Source: Acidobacteriota bacterium (lineage in GTDB: Bacteria > Acidobacteriota > Terriglobia > Terriglobales > Acidobacteriaceae). From it: 6,830 nucleotides of DNA. A model generated the notes under the pieces. It saw only the letters and a list, made by a program, of their open reading frames with translations, had not been told where the DNA came from and did not search any database. Every line of letters starts with the position of its first letter. The first letter of the stretch is position 1. The stretch is taken from NCBI GenBank assembly GCA_019510535.1, contig JAEKKE010000029.1, positions 1 through 6,830 on the forward strand. The letters are read 5' to 3'. A program made the translations under genes and the position numbers. This document shows positions 1 to 6,830 of the stretch, piece after piece.

Positions 1-2039
1 TAGTGATTGCGGCACCAGCCGATGAAGGCGCTCACCGTAGTCCAGCGTGCCATCAGGTCGGGATTGGTGACGCCATTTGGCCCAGTACCGTTCGCGGAGC
101 CTCCGGCAGAGCTGGTCGCAAAGCCTCCTATATCCGCGCCTGACATTGGTTGACCCGAGAGGCCGAAGTTGAGAATCTCCGGGATCAGGATGGAGAGGAA
201 GTTCCAATCAGACGCAGAGTCGCCGGTCCAGCTCGCAGCGTAACGATGAACTCCCGCGTAGCCGCCGCGGGCGATGATGAATGGCCGTTTGTCTACACCT
301 GCCGCTTTGCGAAGCCTGATCATGCCCGTATGGGTTGCGCTGATCAGGTTGAGCGCAAACACGTTGTGGATCTCGGCGCTGGGCACCATCTTGTTCTGCG
401 TGTAGTCGAACATCAACACGTTGAGCGGGAGTGTCTTATAAGGCGCCGAGTCGCCGACACTGGGTTGCGTTGCAGGATCGGTCATGTCCTGCCATACCAT
501 CTCCAGGCCGGCATCGAGCAGAGGCTTGTATTGTTCACCCCACCAATCGCGGAACTGCAGTTGGCCGAGGTCCGCGTAGTAGCCATAGGTTCCCAGTGCA
601 GTTCCGGGACCGGGATTGTAAGGAGCGCCTGGCGATGGATATGGATTGAATCCGTAGTTCACTCCATAGCTCTCATTGGTGACGAAGGGCTTTGGATAAG
701 CCGGTCCCTGGCCTTCCGCGCGATTGTCCTGCACAAAGGCATTGATAGCCAGTCCGGATTGCAGTACGGAATACGGCGTGGCATTGCCGTTTTCATCGAG
801 AGGCTGAATCGTCACGATTCCGGTGATATTCGTACTGCACTTGACGCCCAGGGCCGCGGCCTGCGAGAAGCAGTCGGCGCCTCCATTGGGGAACTTCATC
901 TGGCTGGCGGTAAAGGTGCGGTAGTTGTTCTGGAAGTCGACATCGATGTGCATGCCGTCGAGCGGGATGTTGCTTGCGCGGTATTGTTGAATCGCATTCA
1001 GCACCCGGCCCTGGTCGTAATATCCGTAGCATCCCTGGTGGTTTCCAAGTGCCCACATGGGAGCGAGAGCAGCCGGGCCTACCAGCGTTGAGTATTGCCG
1101 CAGCACATCCGGAGCGGCATCCCCGGCCATGAAGTAATAATCGATCTCTCCGTAGAGTGCGCCGAAGAAGTACTTGCCGTACATATTTCCGTTGTAGCTG
1201 GAACTTGCCCCGAAGTTCATGTAGCTCTGGGACTCGTTGTCCAGCAGAATGCCATAGGCATACGGAACGCCGGTGGGGTGGCCGCCCTGATCAAGGGGAT
1301 TCGGGTTGTCTTCAAGAAAGAAGGGAATTGAGTTGTACAAAGGTTCAGACCAGTTCAGTGGCCCGGGCTGCACCGTGGGGTCGTTGTAGTTGGAGTTGTA
1401 AGGGATGACTCTCAGGAAACCATCGCCGTTAGGCGCGGGAGGATCGTCTGTGTTCTGGCCGCAGTATTTGAAGTTGTCGTAGTTGAAGAAGGTCAGGGCA
1501 GCTTCATTCAACCGCAGGTCGTTGCCGCCCTTTTCTCCGGCGCCAAAGTAGTTGGCATTCGCAGGATAGGTTTTGAAGTTGGCGACGGCGTTGCCGCCGT
1601 TGGCGACATAGATGAGGCCCGGCGCTACATCTGTGCTGATGAGATGGCTCTTCCAGTACACCTGCACGGTGAATGGCTGAAAGAGAACATCGAGCCGCAG
1701 AGCGCCCAGATCCACTGAAAGCTTGACGGAGTCATTTTGCAGAATGTTGACGGCCGGTGCTCCCAGATCCTTGTTGACCACAGCGAAAGAGCCATCCATG
1801 CTGTAGTCGTTTTGGGGATTGAAGCGCACACGGAATGCCGCCGGCCCAAGCACATAGATTTTGAGCTCGGGAGGCTGACTGCCTCCCGATCCCGTGCCGG
1901 TCAGGGTAAAGATCCCATCACCTTTGTCATAGAGGCATTGGCTTACATTGCCGAATGACGTCCATCCTGTTGCACTGTTCGGGTTGAAGCCATCGACGGG
2001 AACATAGCGGTAGCTGGAATCTCTTGAATCAACACTCAT
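1..2039 (-). CDS. GH31 family enzyme, probable alpha-1,4-glucan lyase (C-terminus cut by window edge)
   Basis: About 679 residues are visible, an uninterrupted frame that runs off the left edge. Known glucan lyases are a little over 1,000 residues, so the C-terminal beta domains are missing here. The GH31 barrel is clear: GNHQGCYGY (332-340), LDGMHIDVDFQNNYRTFT (360-377), KCSTNIT, GLEMVWQDMTDPA (511-523, nucleophile Asp518), SWTGDSASDW (acid/base Asp607) and RNH at 677-679, where the window ends. GH31 hydrolases usually have DMNE at the nucleophile; here it is DMTD, close to the DMTTP of algal and fungal glucan lyases. The QGCYGY, CSTNIT and GDSAS motifs also recall those lyases from memory. 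Such enzymes cleave terminal alpha-1,4-glucose by elimination, giving 1,5-anhydro-D-fructose. The N-terminus (MSVDSRDSSYRY) has no signal peptide, so a cytoplasmic location is inferred. The ATG at 2039 is the only plausible start: no ATG, GTG or TTG lies in frame back to the preceding stop. Alternatives are a GH31 alpha-glucosyltransferase or an atypical alpha-glucosidase. The family is certain; lyase activity is likely but unproven. Confidence 0.85.
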   Translation of the reverse strand, partial: MSVDSRDSSYRYVPVDGFNPNSATGWTSFGNVSQCLYDKGDGIFTLTGTGSGGSQPPELKIYVLGPAAFRVRFNPQNDYSMDGSFAVVNKDLGAPAVNILQNDSVKLSVDLGALRLDVLFQPFTVQVYWKSHLISTDVAPGLIYVANGGNAVANFKTYPANANYFGAGEKGGNDLRLNEAALTFFNYDNFKYCGQNTDDPPAPNGDGFLRVIPYNSNYNDPTVQPGPLNWSEPLYNSIPFFLEDNPNPLDQGGHPTGVPYAYGILLDNESQSYMNFGASSSYNGNMYGKYFFGALYGEIDYYFMAGDAAPDVLRQYSTLVGPAALAPMWALGNHQGCYGYYDQGRVLNAIQQYRASNIPLDGMHIDVDFQNNYRTFTASQMKFPNGGADCFSQAAALGVKCSTNITGIVTIQPLDENGNATPYSVLQSGLAINAFVQDNRAEGQGPAYPKPFVTNESYGVNYGFNPYPSPGAPYNPGPGTALGTYGYYADLGQLQFRDWWGEQYKPLLDAGLEMVWQDMTDPATQPSVGDSAPYKTLPLNVLMFDYTQNKMVPSAEIHNVFALNLISATHTGMIRLRKAAGVDKRPFIIARGGYAGVHRYAASWTGDSASDWNFLSILIPEILNFGLSGQPMSGADIGGFATSSAGGSANGTGPNGVTNPDLMARWTTVSAFIGWCRNH

Positions 2040-2049
2040 TGCGAAATGA

Positions 2050-2055
2050 CCCCTT
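2050..2055 (-). promoter_or_regulatory. Probable ribosome binding site of the GH31 gene
   Basis: On the minus strand AAGGGG lies 10 bases before the ATG at 2039. It is a moderate Shine-Dalgarno match with slightly long spacing. It supports this ATG as the start and independent translation of the GH31 enzyme after the upstream haem-protein gene. Confidence 0.45.
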
Positions 2056-2108
2056 TGCTGCTCTTCAATCTGGAGTTCTAGAGCATTACACTTACAGGGA
2101 AAAATGCT

Positions 2109-3833
2109 CTACGGTTGGCGATTGGGTGTATGCATTGAGAAACGCTTTCGAGCCGGAGTACTTGCTTCCCCTCCAAGGTTTTGTTTACTGGTTTCAATCT
2201 GCAGCATCCAGCTGAAGCTGGCATGGGCCGAACGTCCGAAGTGGCCGTTCTCTCCATAAATCGGCTGTTTTACTCCGTTGACAATCACAGGATTCCCGTT
2301 CATGTCTCGTTTCCAACCCGTGGCGATGCCAGCGGAATAGTGGCAACCGACGCAGCTCTCGGTACCTGTCACCGGTGTGCTGTCAGCAGTACAGTTGTCG
2401 GGCAGACGATCGTCCTGTTCCAGACAGCCGGCGTTTTGCCCGCCCTTCTGGAAGTAGGTTTCCATGGTGGTGTTCACCAGGAAGACTGGAACCACGTCGC
2501 CGGGAGTTTTATTGGTAATGCTCTCCGGGGCACTGCCCTGGCCACCGGCATAAGCGGGAGCGAATTTGTGTACGGGCCACTGCGTTCCGATCAGCTCGTA
2601 ATACTGAAAGACAGAACCCTGGCTGTGAAGCAGTGCCTGCACCTGCTTGTTCAGCTCCGCTACGGCTTCGCTGATCTTGTCATCGATGGGGTTGAGGCCA
2701 TGCTGAAGCGGGATCTGTACGCGAGACGTCTGGACAGGTGTGGTGGTCAGGTTCTCATACCAGGTCTGGCAGTTCGTGCCGTTGGTGCAATCACCGTTCT
2801 TTGCTGGAAGCACGTTCACGGGAGCGTTCTTCAGCGCAGGGTTCATGAAGTTCGCGTGGCTCAGGCCGCCGTGTTCCAGGGGATTCTGACGCACATTGTC
2901 GATCTGCTCGAAGGTGCTCCAGATCCACTCCGGAGAAGATTCGGTGCGCATCGCAATATGCATCCCGACGAGACCTGCATCGATGGTGCGGTACTGCGGC
3001 GGCCCACCGTTGGTTGGTTCGGAAAGTTCAACACGAACCCGTTTCGTATAGAAACGTGACCGGTCGTCGTTTGCTCCAAGTTCCTTCCAGGAGAGCTTGA
3101 TCTCGATTGATCCGTGCTTCTTATTGCCGGAATTGAGCGGCATCGAGACTTCGCTTTGGTTGACGTCTTGATTGCTGAAGCGAATCTGGCCATCGATACT
3201 ATAGAGCTCGTTCTTGTAGAGGTATTCGTACTCTTCTGGATCCACCAGTGCTTCATAGCGAGCCCACTTGCCGTTCTGGTCAACCAGCGGCCCGGAAAAG
3301 GCTTGAAAGTTATCGCTGGCAGAGGCCTGCTGCCGCCATGCGGCCTTTGTCATCGTCAAAGAAATGCCATTGGTTGCCGCGTCCTTCACCTGTTGCGCAG
3401 GATTCCATGGGAATTGGGGCCGAGCGCCATTTGGCAGAAAGATCTTTTCGATCGGAACCCAATAGCTCCACAGAGGCTGACCTGACGCTGCATTAAGACT
3501 CGACTCTGGCGACTCATAGGACTGTTGCGGCCAGTTCAGCGCCAGGAAGGCCTGCCACGAGAGGATGTCAAACTCCCGTTGCGCTTTCAGTACAAGCTCT
3601 GTGTCGTGGGGCGAGTACTCGCCGCCGTTCTGCGGATGGACCTCCGCCATCATCGCCTCGATCTGAGCGGCGTTTACATCGTAAGGAAGCTGTGGTGAAA
3701 GCGTTGAAGGAAACTGCCGCAGGCCAGCCTGCAATGGCTGAGCGCCTGTTCGCCTAACCAGGTAAAAACCTGCCAATGAGGCGATGACAAGTAAGCCGCC
3801 AACGAACGAAAGAAGAATCCATTTTCTCTGCAT
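2109..3833 (-). CDS. Membrane-anchored mono-haem c-type cytochrome-like protein of unknown function
   Basis: A protein of 574 residues if started at the ATG at 3833. That start puts a basic MQRK directly before a hydrophobic segment (about 5-26, ending in FYLVRR), a good signal anchor or uncleaved signal. An in-frame TTG at 3893 would add 20 residues without hydrophobic character; it has a GAGG three bases upstream and cannot be excluded. The bulk should be periplasmic. A single CVGCH motif at 494-498 predicts one covalently bound c-type haem, which would need the cytochrome c maturation system. Other conspicuous stretches are ILSWQAFLALNWP (90-102), GLVGMHIAMRT followed by EWIWSTFEQIDNV (287-313) and NTTMETYF (454-461). 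I recall these as typical of a widespread, uncharacterised 'cytochrome c family' group. Cysteines at 349, 355, 470 and 481 could form disulfides. The stop is 69 bases before the GH31 start on the same strand, so cotranscription is plausible. No substrate or electron partner can be read from the sequence. Confidence 0.85.
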   Translation of the reverse strand: MQRKWILLSFVGGLLVIASLAGFYLVRRTGAQPLQAGLRQFPSTLSPQLPYDVNAAQIEAMMAEVHPQNGGEYSPHDTELVLKAQREFDILSWQAFLALNWPQQSYESPESSLNAASGQPLWSYWVPIEKIFLPNGARPQFPWNPAQQVKDAATNGISLTMTKAAWRQQASASDNFQAFSGPLVDQNGKWARYEALVDPEEYEYLYKNELYSIDGQIRFSNQDVNQSEVSMPLNSGNKKHGSIEIKLSWKELGANDDRSRFYTKRVRVELSEPTNGGPPQYRTIDAGLVGMHIAMRTESSPEWIWSTFEQIDNVRQNPLEHGGLSHANFMNPALKNAPVNVLPAKNGDCTNGTNCQTWYENLTTTPVQTSRVQIPLQHGLNPIDDKISEAVAELNKQVQALLHSQGSVFQYYELIGTQWPVHKFAPAYAGGQGSAPESITNKTPGDVVPVFLVNTTMETYFQKGGQNAGCLEQDDRLPDNCTADSTPVTGTESCVGCHYSAGIATGWKRDMNGNPVIVNGVKQPIYGENGHFGRSAHASFSWMLQIETSKQNLGGEASTPARKRFSMHTPNRQP

Positions 3834-4360
3834 GATTACCCCGATTCTTTCCAAGAGGCAGTGCAGAACAGGCGCAGTTCGCGCCGGTTTCAACAGCCTC
3901 TTTCGTCACAACCAGAATGAACTTAAAGGCCCGGTATTACGCAGTCCTGCACATAGAGCGTGAGCATGGATTGGTCCACCGAGCAGTCGTGATCGACGCT
4001 GCGGATATCCAGCTACTTGAAACGCAATTACATTGTTCAGATCTGGGAAAGGTGTTTACGGCAAGCGGAGCCTAGACTCTTGAACTGAATAGAAACCGAC
4101 TGTACCAACATCACGAGCAAATGACAAATGAAATTCTTGCTCGGGCGGTAATGCACGGGATGAAGTGCCATGGGGGTCATGCGTGTATGGCTTCCATATC
4201 ACCCTTGCGTACACCATGAAGGACTTCACCGCGAACGATATGGATGAATAGTGGGACCTGCTTGGTCTGCTTCTATTCAGCACATTTACGGATAGGTTCA
4301 GTACGGCAGTCGTAATTTCCACACGAGGATGAACTTTGAGTGGAGATTATGACCGCCGAT
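3834..4360. other. Intergenic spacer without a recognisable gene
   Basis: This 527-base stretch lies between the stop of the M1-like gene and the ATG of the haem-protein gene. It is visibly AT-richer than its surroundings: hand counts of three 60-base lines (4021, 4081 and 4261) give about 38-47% GC, against 57-58% in sampled lines of the M1-like and lpxB genes. It should contain the end of the lpxB-side transcript and the promoter of the haem-protein/GH31 unit. I could not identify a convincing -35/-10 pair or a strong hairpin with a U tract. Short open frames exist on both strands but none resembles a known family. No tRNA, direct repeat or mobile-element end was seen. Confidence 0.6.
3917..4075 (+). 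CDS. Doubtful small ORF, 52 codons
   Basis: An ATG-to-TAG frame encodes 52 residues, starting MNLKARYYAVLHIEREHG and containing VVIDAADIQLLETQL, a mixed amphipathic composition that would not be odd for a small soluble protein. It is the only plus-strand ORF in the spacer with both a start codon and a natural-looking composition, and it would be divergent from the haem-protein gene. Against it: there is no Shine-Dalgarno sequence before the ATG, it matches no family I recognise, and its length is within chance expectation. It could equally be the remnant of a longer decayed gene. Treat as hypothetical. Confidence 0.15.
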   Translation: MNLKARYYAVLHIEREHGLVHRAVVIDAADIQLLETQLHCSDLGKVFTASGA

Positions 4361-6319
4361 TTATTCGTCCGTCTTCTCCCGCTTGTAGGGGGAAGCCATG
4401 CGTGCGCGGGCTTCGTTGATGGCGCCCTGGGTGTTGTCGTTGGTCTGGATGGCGAGGCGGTACTCATTGACGGCGCGATCGCGTTGACCGGTGACGTCGA
4501 AGATGTTGCCTAGCTTGATGTGGCTCCAGACCTCGGTCCACTTGGGGTCGCCGTCTCCGCGTAAGGTATCGCGGAAGGCGTTCGCCGCCGACTGGTAGTT
4601 CTTCTGCAGGAAGAAAATCTCGCCGATGCGATAGTTGGCGAGCGATGAGTTCTTATTTGCGTCGAGCGCCTTCTGGTACTCGTTCAGCGCAGCGATCAGA
4701 TCGCCCTGGGCAGCCTGTTGCTGACCGCGCAGAACAGCGACGCGCACGGCAAGATCGGGAGTGGACTTCAACACCCAGTTCTCGGGATCGATGGTGACGC
4801 GGCGCGGACGTCCGAAGGTCTCGACCGTGTACTGCGACTCGGATCCGGAGACATCGATACGGCGAATCTCTGTCTTACCGTCGGTCTCGATGCGTAGCTC
4901 CACTGGCATGCGGAAGAGGTCGAGGTCCTGGGTAATCTGGCCGATGGTGCGGAAGCCTTTCGAGCTGCCAAGACGGAAGACGGTGTACTTGTTCTGGAAG
5001 GCAGGTGCTCCGGTTCCGTCGATCCACTGGGCGAAGAAGGCTTCGAGCGTGGTGGCTTGCGGGTTCATCTTTCCGGCCAGGCTTTGCAGATCGCTCGACC
5101 GGACACTCTTGTCGGTATAGACCGACAGCAGGTTGCGGAGGAACTTGATGAAGTTGTCGTTGCCGATCTCCCAGCGCAGCATGTGATAGACCATGGCGCC
5201 TTTCTCGTAGGACATGGACTGGAACTGCGGCGAGAACGGGTCCAGGCGGCCGATGGAGGAGATGGGCACCGTGTCATAGGCCAGGGCGCCGGCGGAGATA
5301 TCGGGGATGGCAGTCTGTAGCGAGTTCTTGCCGTTGGCGTCTTCCATATACATCAGCTCGGAATAGCGAGCCATGCCATTGGTGATCCAGGCATCGTTCA
5401 GGGTCGCGGGAGAGATTTCGCTGCCCCACCACTGGCGCGAAACGGTATTGGCGAGCAGGCGATAGCTGTTGTGGTCAGGCCAGCGGCTGCCGGCGATGGC
5501 GGCGATCTCCGGTCCCCAGGTAGAGCTCACAGCGTCGTCGGGAAGTTCCACCAGGTTCACACGGGTCGACTCCGGCTGGCCGAAGGTGGAGCTCATGAAC
5601 TCGAACTCCTTGGCGGCAGTTTCGCCGTAACCGGCGGCATCCCCGGTGTGCTTCTCGGTGGTGTAGGTGCGGATATTGCCAACGGTCTTTTCGGTGAACT
5701 TACCGGCGATGACAGTTCCTGGCAGTCCCGGCTTGGTCCAGTTGAAGTCAAACTGAGTCTTGCCGCCGGCGATGTCCTTGTGTCCTCCCGCGCCGCTGGC
5801 GATTGCGGTCTCGCCCTTGGGGACGACGATGTGCATCTCGGCGGTGAAGCGGTCGGTATAGAGGCCGCTCAGGGGGAACCAGCGGCCGGGATAGAGCAGG
5901 ATCGAGATGGGGTCCGCAATCGCGGCCATCTTAATACCCTCCACCGGGCTGGTATCGGCGTCCTTCAGGACACCGGCGTATTCGAAGGTGTAGGTCGCCG
6001 TCTCACCCTTGGCCAGCGGTTTGGCGGGAGTGATGTGGACGGTCGAGTCGGTCGCGACGCGGTCGGCCGAGAGGGTTGCTCCGGCGCCGTCGGTCAGCTT
6101 GGTGATCTTGAGGCCGTTATTCAGCTCCAGCGTCACGCTGGAAAGGTCTTCCAGGGCGGTAAAGGTGACCTTGGCTGTGGCCGTTAACTGGTTCTTCGAC
6201 GGGTCAAGATCGGCAGTGATGACGTACCCCGTGACATCGACCTGGGGACGGAGGGGAGCAGCATAGGCGCTGACGGAAATCGCAGCAATAGCAAGCAGAT
6301 AGCGGACGCGGCCGGACAT
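4361..6319 (-). CDS. Secreted M1-aminopeptidase-like protein with TPR region, probably catalytically inactive
   Basis: A protein of 652 residues from the ATG at 6319. This start gives a clean signal peptide, MSGRVRYLLAIAAISVSAYA, with cleavage near residue 20, and an AGAGGA 11 bases upstream. An in-frame TTG at 6382 or ATG at 6355 would place extra polar residues before it, and the TTG would overlap lpxB. Residues about 27-200 form the M1 N-terminal beta domain. The peptidase-like domain follows (about 205-435), with RQWWG (295-299), WITNGMARYSE (311-321) and YEKGAMVYHMLR (371-382) matching M1 landmarks. Active M1 enzymes have HExxH before QWFG and NEG downstream; here these are NTVSR and TNG, so both zinc histidines, the glutamate base and the third zinc ligand are absent. 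Tyr371 of YEKG is kept. A beta segment (about 465-515) precedes three TPR-like repeats (about 522-630). The protein is probably periplasmic and more likely binds proteins or peptides than cleaves them. It lies 43 bases after lpxB and is probably cotranscribed. Confidence 0.9.
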   Translation of the reverse strand: MSGRVRYLLAIAAISVSAYAAPLRPQVDVTGYVITADLDPSKNQLTATAKVTFTALEDLSSVTLELNNGLKITKLTDGAGATLSADRVATDSTVHITPAKPLAKGETATYTFEYAGVLKDADTSPVEGIKMAAIADPISILLYPGRWFPLSGLYTDRFTAEMHIVVPKGETAIASGAGGHKDIAGGKTQFDFNWTKPGLPGTVIAGKFTEKTVGNIRTYTTEKHTGDAAGYGETAAKEFEFMSSTFGQPESTRVNLVELPDDAVSSTWGPEIAAIAGSRWPDHNSYRLLANTVSRQWWGSEISPATLNDAWITNGMARYSELMYMEDANGKNSLQTAIPDISAGALAYDTVPISSIGRLDPFSPQFQSMSYEKGAMVYHMLRWEIGNDNFIKFLRNLLSVYTDKSVRSSDLQSLAGKMNPQATTLEAFFAQWIDGTGAPAFQNKYTVFRLGSSKGFRTIGQITQDLDLFRMPVELRIETDGKTEIRRIDVSGSESQYTVETFGRPRRVTIDPENWVLKSTPDLAVRVAVLRGQQQAAQGDLIAALNEYQKALDANKNSSLANYRIGEIFFLQKNYQSAANAFRDTLRGDGDPKWTEVWSHIKLGNIFDVTGQRDRAVNEYRLAIQTNDNTQGAINEARARMASPYKREKTDE

Positions 6320-6362
6320 TCTCTTCGATATCCTCTGGGGAGATGGTACTCCCATCAGTCGG

Positions 6363-6830
6363 TTAGACGCAGGTTTCTCCAAGTAGTTGGAGTACCGCTG
6401 CTTTTACCCGGCTGATGGCGGTTTCTCCGGGTTTCCCGGGTTCGAGTTGGAGCCGCAGCGCATGCAGATCCTGCCGGACTGCGGACAGTTTTGCCGGATC
6501 TGCCAGCCAGCTTCGCAGTAAGTCGGCGAGCTTCTCCGGGGTGAAGTTCTCCTGCAACAGCTCCGGAACAATTCTGCGGCCGGCGATCAGGTTGGCCATG
6601 GCGATGGGCAGGTTGCCATGCTCGTCCAGCGGCGCCGGAATCTCCGGCGGATACGAGACCAACTTCTTGGCCAGCCGGAAGGTCAGCGGAGAGACTTTAT
6701 AGACCACCACAAACGGATTGCCGATCACGGCTGCCTGGACGGTCGCCGTGCCGCTGGCAACGACGCCGATGGTGGCATGGTGCAGGGCTTCGCGCGCGTC
6801 CGGCACGAGGACCGGACGGATCGTGGGCTG
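6363..6830 (-). CDS. lpxB: Lipid-A-disaccharide synthase, C-terminal part (5' end outside window)
   Basis: The frame is open from the right edge to the TAA at 6363-6365, giving the last 155 residues of a protein normally about 380-390 long. It shows the GT19 C-terminal signature VASGTATVQAAVIGNPFVVV followed by YKVSPLTFRLAKKLV, then IAMANLIAGRRIVPELLQ and FTPEKLADLL. These form the nucleotide-sugar-binding half of the GT-B fold. LpxB joins UDP-2,3-diacylglucosamine to 2,3-diacylglucosamine-1-phosphate (lipid X) to make the tetraacyl disaccharide of lipid A, acting at the cytoplasmic face of the inner membrane. Its presence shows that the organism makes lipid A and has an outer membrane. The true start lies outside the window; the GTG at 6806 is internal because the conserved frame continues upstream of it (QPTIRPVLVPDAREAL). 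The gene is followed closely by the M1-like gene on the same strand. Confidence 0.95.
   Translation of the reverse strand, partial: QPTIRPVLVPDAREALHHATIGVVASGTATVQAAVIGNPFVVVYKVSPLTFRLAKKLVSYPPEIPAPLDEHGNLPIAMANLIAGRRIVPELLQENFTPEKLADLLRSWLADPAKLSAVRQDLHALRLQLEPGKPGETAISRVKAAVLQLLGETCV

Noticed and set aside
150..1091. 313-codon ORF on the plus strand
   Set aside because: It lies entirely antisense to the GH31 gene, whose minus-strand frame carries unmistakable family motifs. The plus-strand translation has no recognisable domain.
1..2039. Ordinary GH31 alpha-glucosidase or alpha-xylosidase
   Set aside because: The nucleophile context DMTD rather than DMNE and the flanking motifs fit glucan lyases better. 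It is kept as an alternative within the gene entry.
2060..2084. Inverted repeat GCTCT...AGAGC between the haem-protein and GH31 genes, as a terminator
   Set aside because: Only a 5-base stem with a 15-base loop and no U tract; too weak to call.
2040..2111. The haem-protein stop (TAG) and the GH31 start are in the same frame, with 23 sense codons and no other stop between them, suggesting readthrough or a split fusion
   Set aside because: Same frame and an open gap of 23 codons are both likely by chance. The GH31 start has its own ribosome site, and an exported haem protein fused to a signal-less cytoplasmic enzyme makes little sense.
2181..3059. 292-codon ORF on the plus strand
   Set aside because: Antisense to the haem-protein gene, with no family resemblance. 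Long antisense frames are common opposite genes with strong codon bias.
4056..4322. 88-codon ORF on the minus strand in the spacer
   Set aside because: No recognisable motif and no good ribosome site; its composition looks like chance, and it competes with equally weak frames on the other strand.
5471..6187. 238-codon ORF on the plus strand
   Set aside because: Antisense to the M1-like gene; a low-complexity Gly/Val/Leu-rich translation typical of a shadow frame.
4361..6319. Active zinc aminopeptidase of family M1
   Set aside because: The HExxH and NEG positions are replaced by NTVSR and TNG, so no canonical zinc site can form.

Overview
The window looks like chromosomal DNA of a Gram-negative bacterium, most likely an acidobacterium of the Terriglobia type (Granulicella, Terriglobus or Edaphobacter-like). 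This placement is inferred from the gene repertoire and protein style: a lipid A gene, secreted M1-like/TPR proteins and an unusual GH31 enzyme. It was not tested by a search. All convincing genes lie on the minus strand, so they read from high to low coordinates.

Layout in reading order. (1) At 6830-6363 is the C-terminal part of lpxB (lipid-A-disaccharide synthase), cut by the window edge. (2) At 6319-4361, 43 bases downstream, is a secreted protein with the fold signature of an M1 aminopeptidase and a C-terminal TPR region. Every zinc-binding position of the M1 active site is replaced, so it reads as a pseudo-peptidase. (3) At 4360-3834 is a roughly 530-base AT-richer spacer with no recognisable gene. 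It holds only a doubtful 52-codon ORF on the plus strand. (4) At 3833-2109 is a membrane-anchored protein of unknown function with one c-type haem motif (CVGCH). (5) At 2039-1, 69 bases downstream, is a large GH31 enzyme lacking its C-terminus. Its motifs match alpha-1,4-glucan lyase much better than ordinary alpha-glucosidase. It has no signal peptide, which suggests a cytoplasmic enzyme acting on glycogen or maltodextrins and releasing 1,5-anhydrofructose.

Two probable transcription units can be inferred: lpxB plus the M1-like/TPR gene, and the haem protein plus the GH31 gene, separated by the spacer. The two most interesting items are the bacterial glucan-lyase-like enzyme and the M1 protein with a fully degenerate metal site. 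No RNA gene, CRISPR array, insertion sequence or strong terminator was seen.
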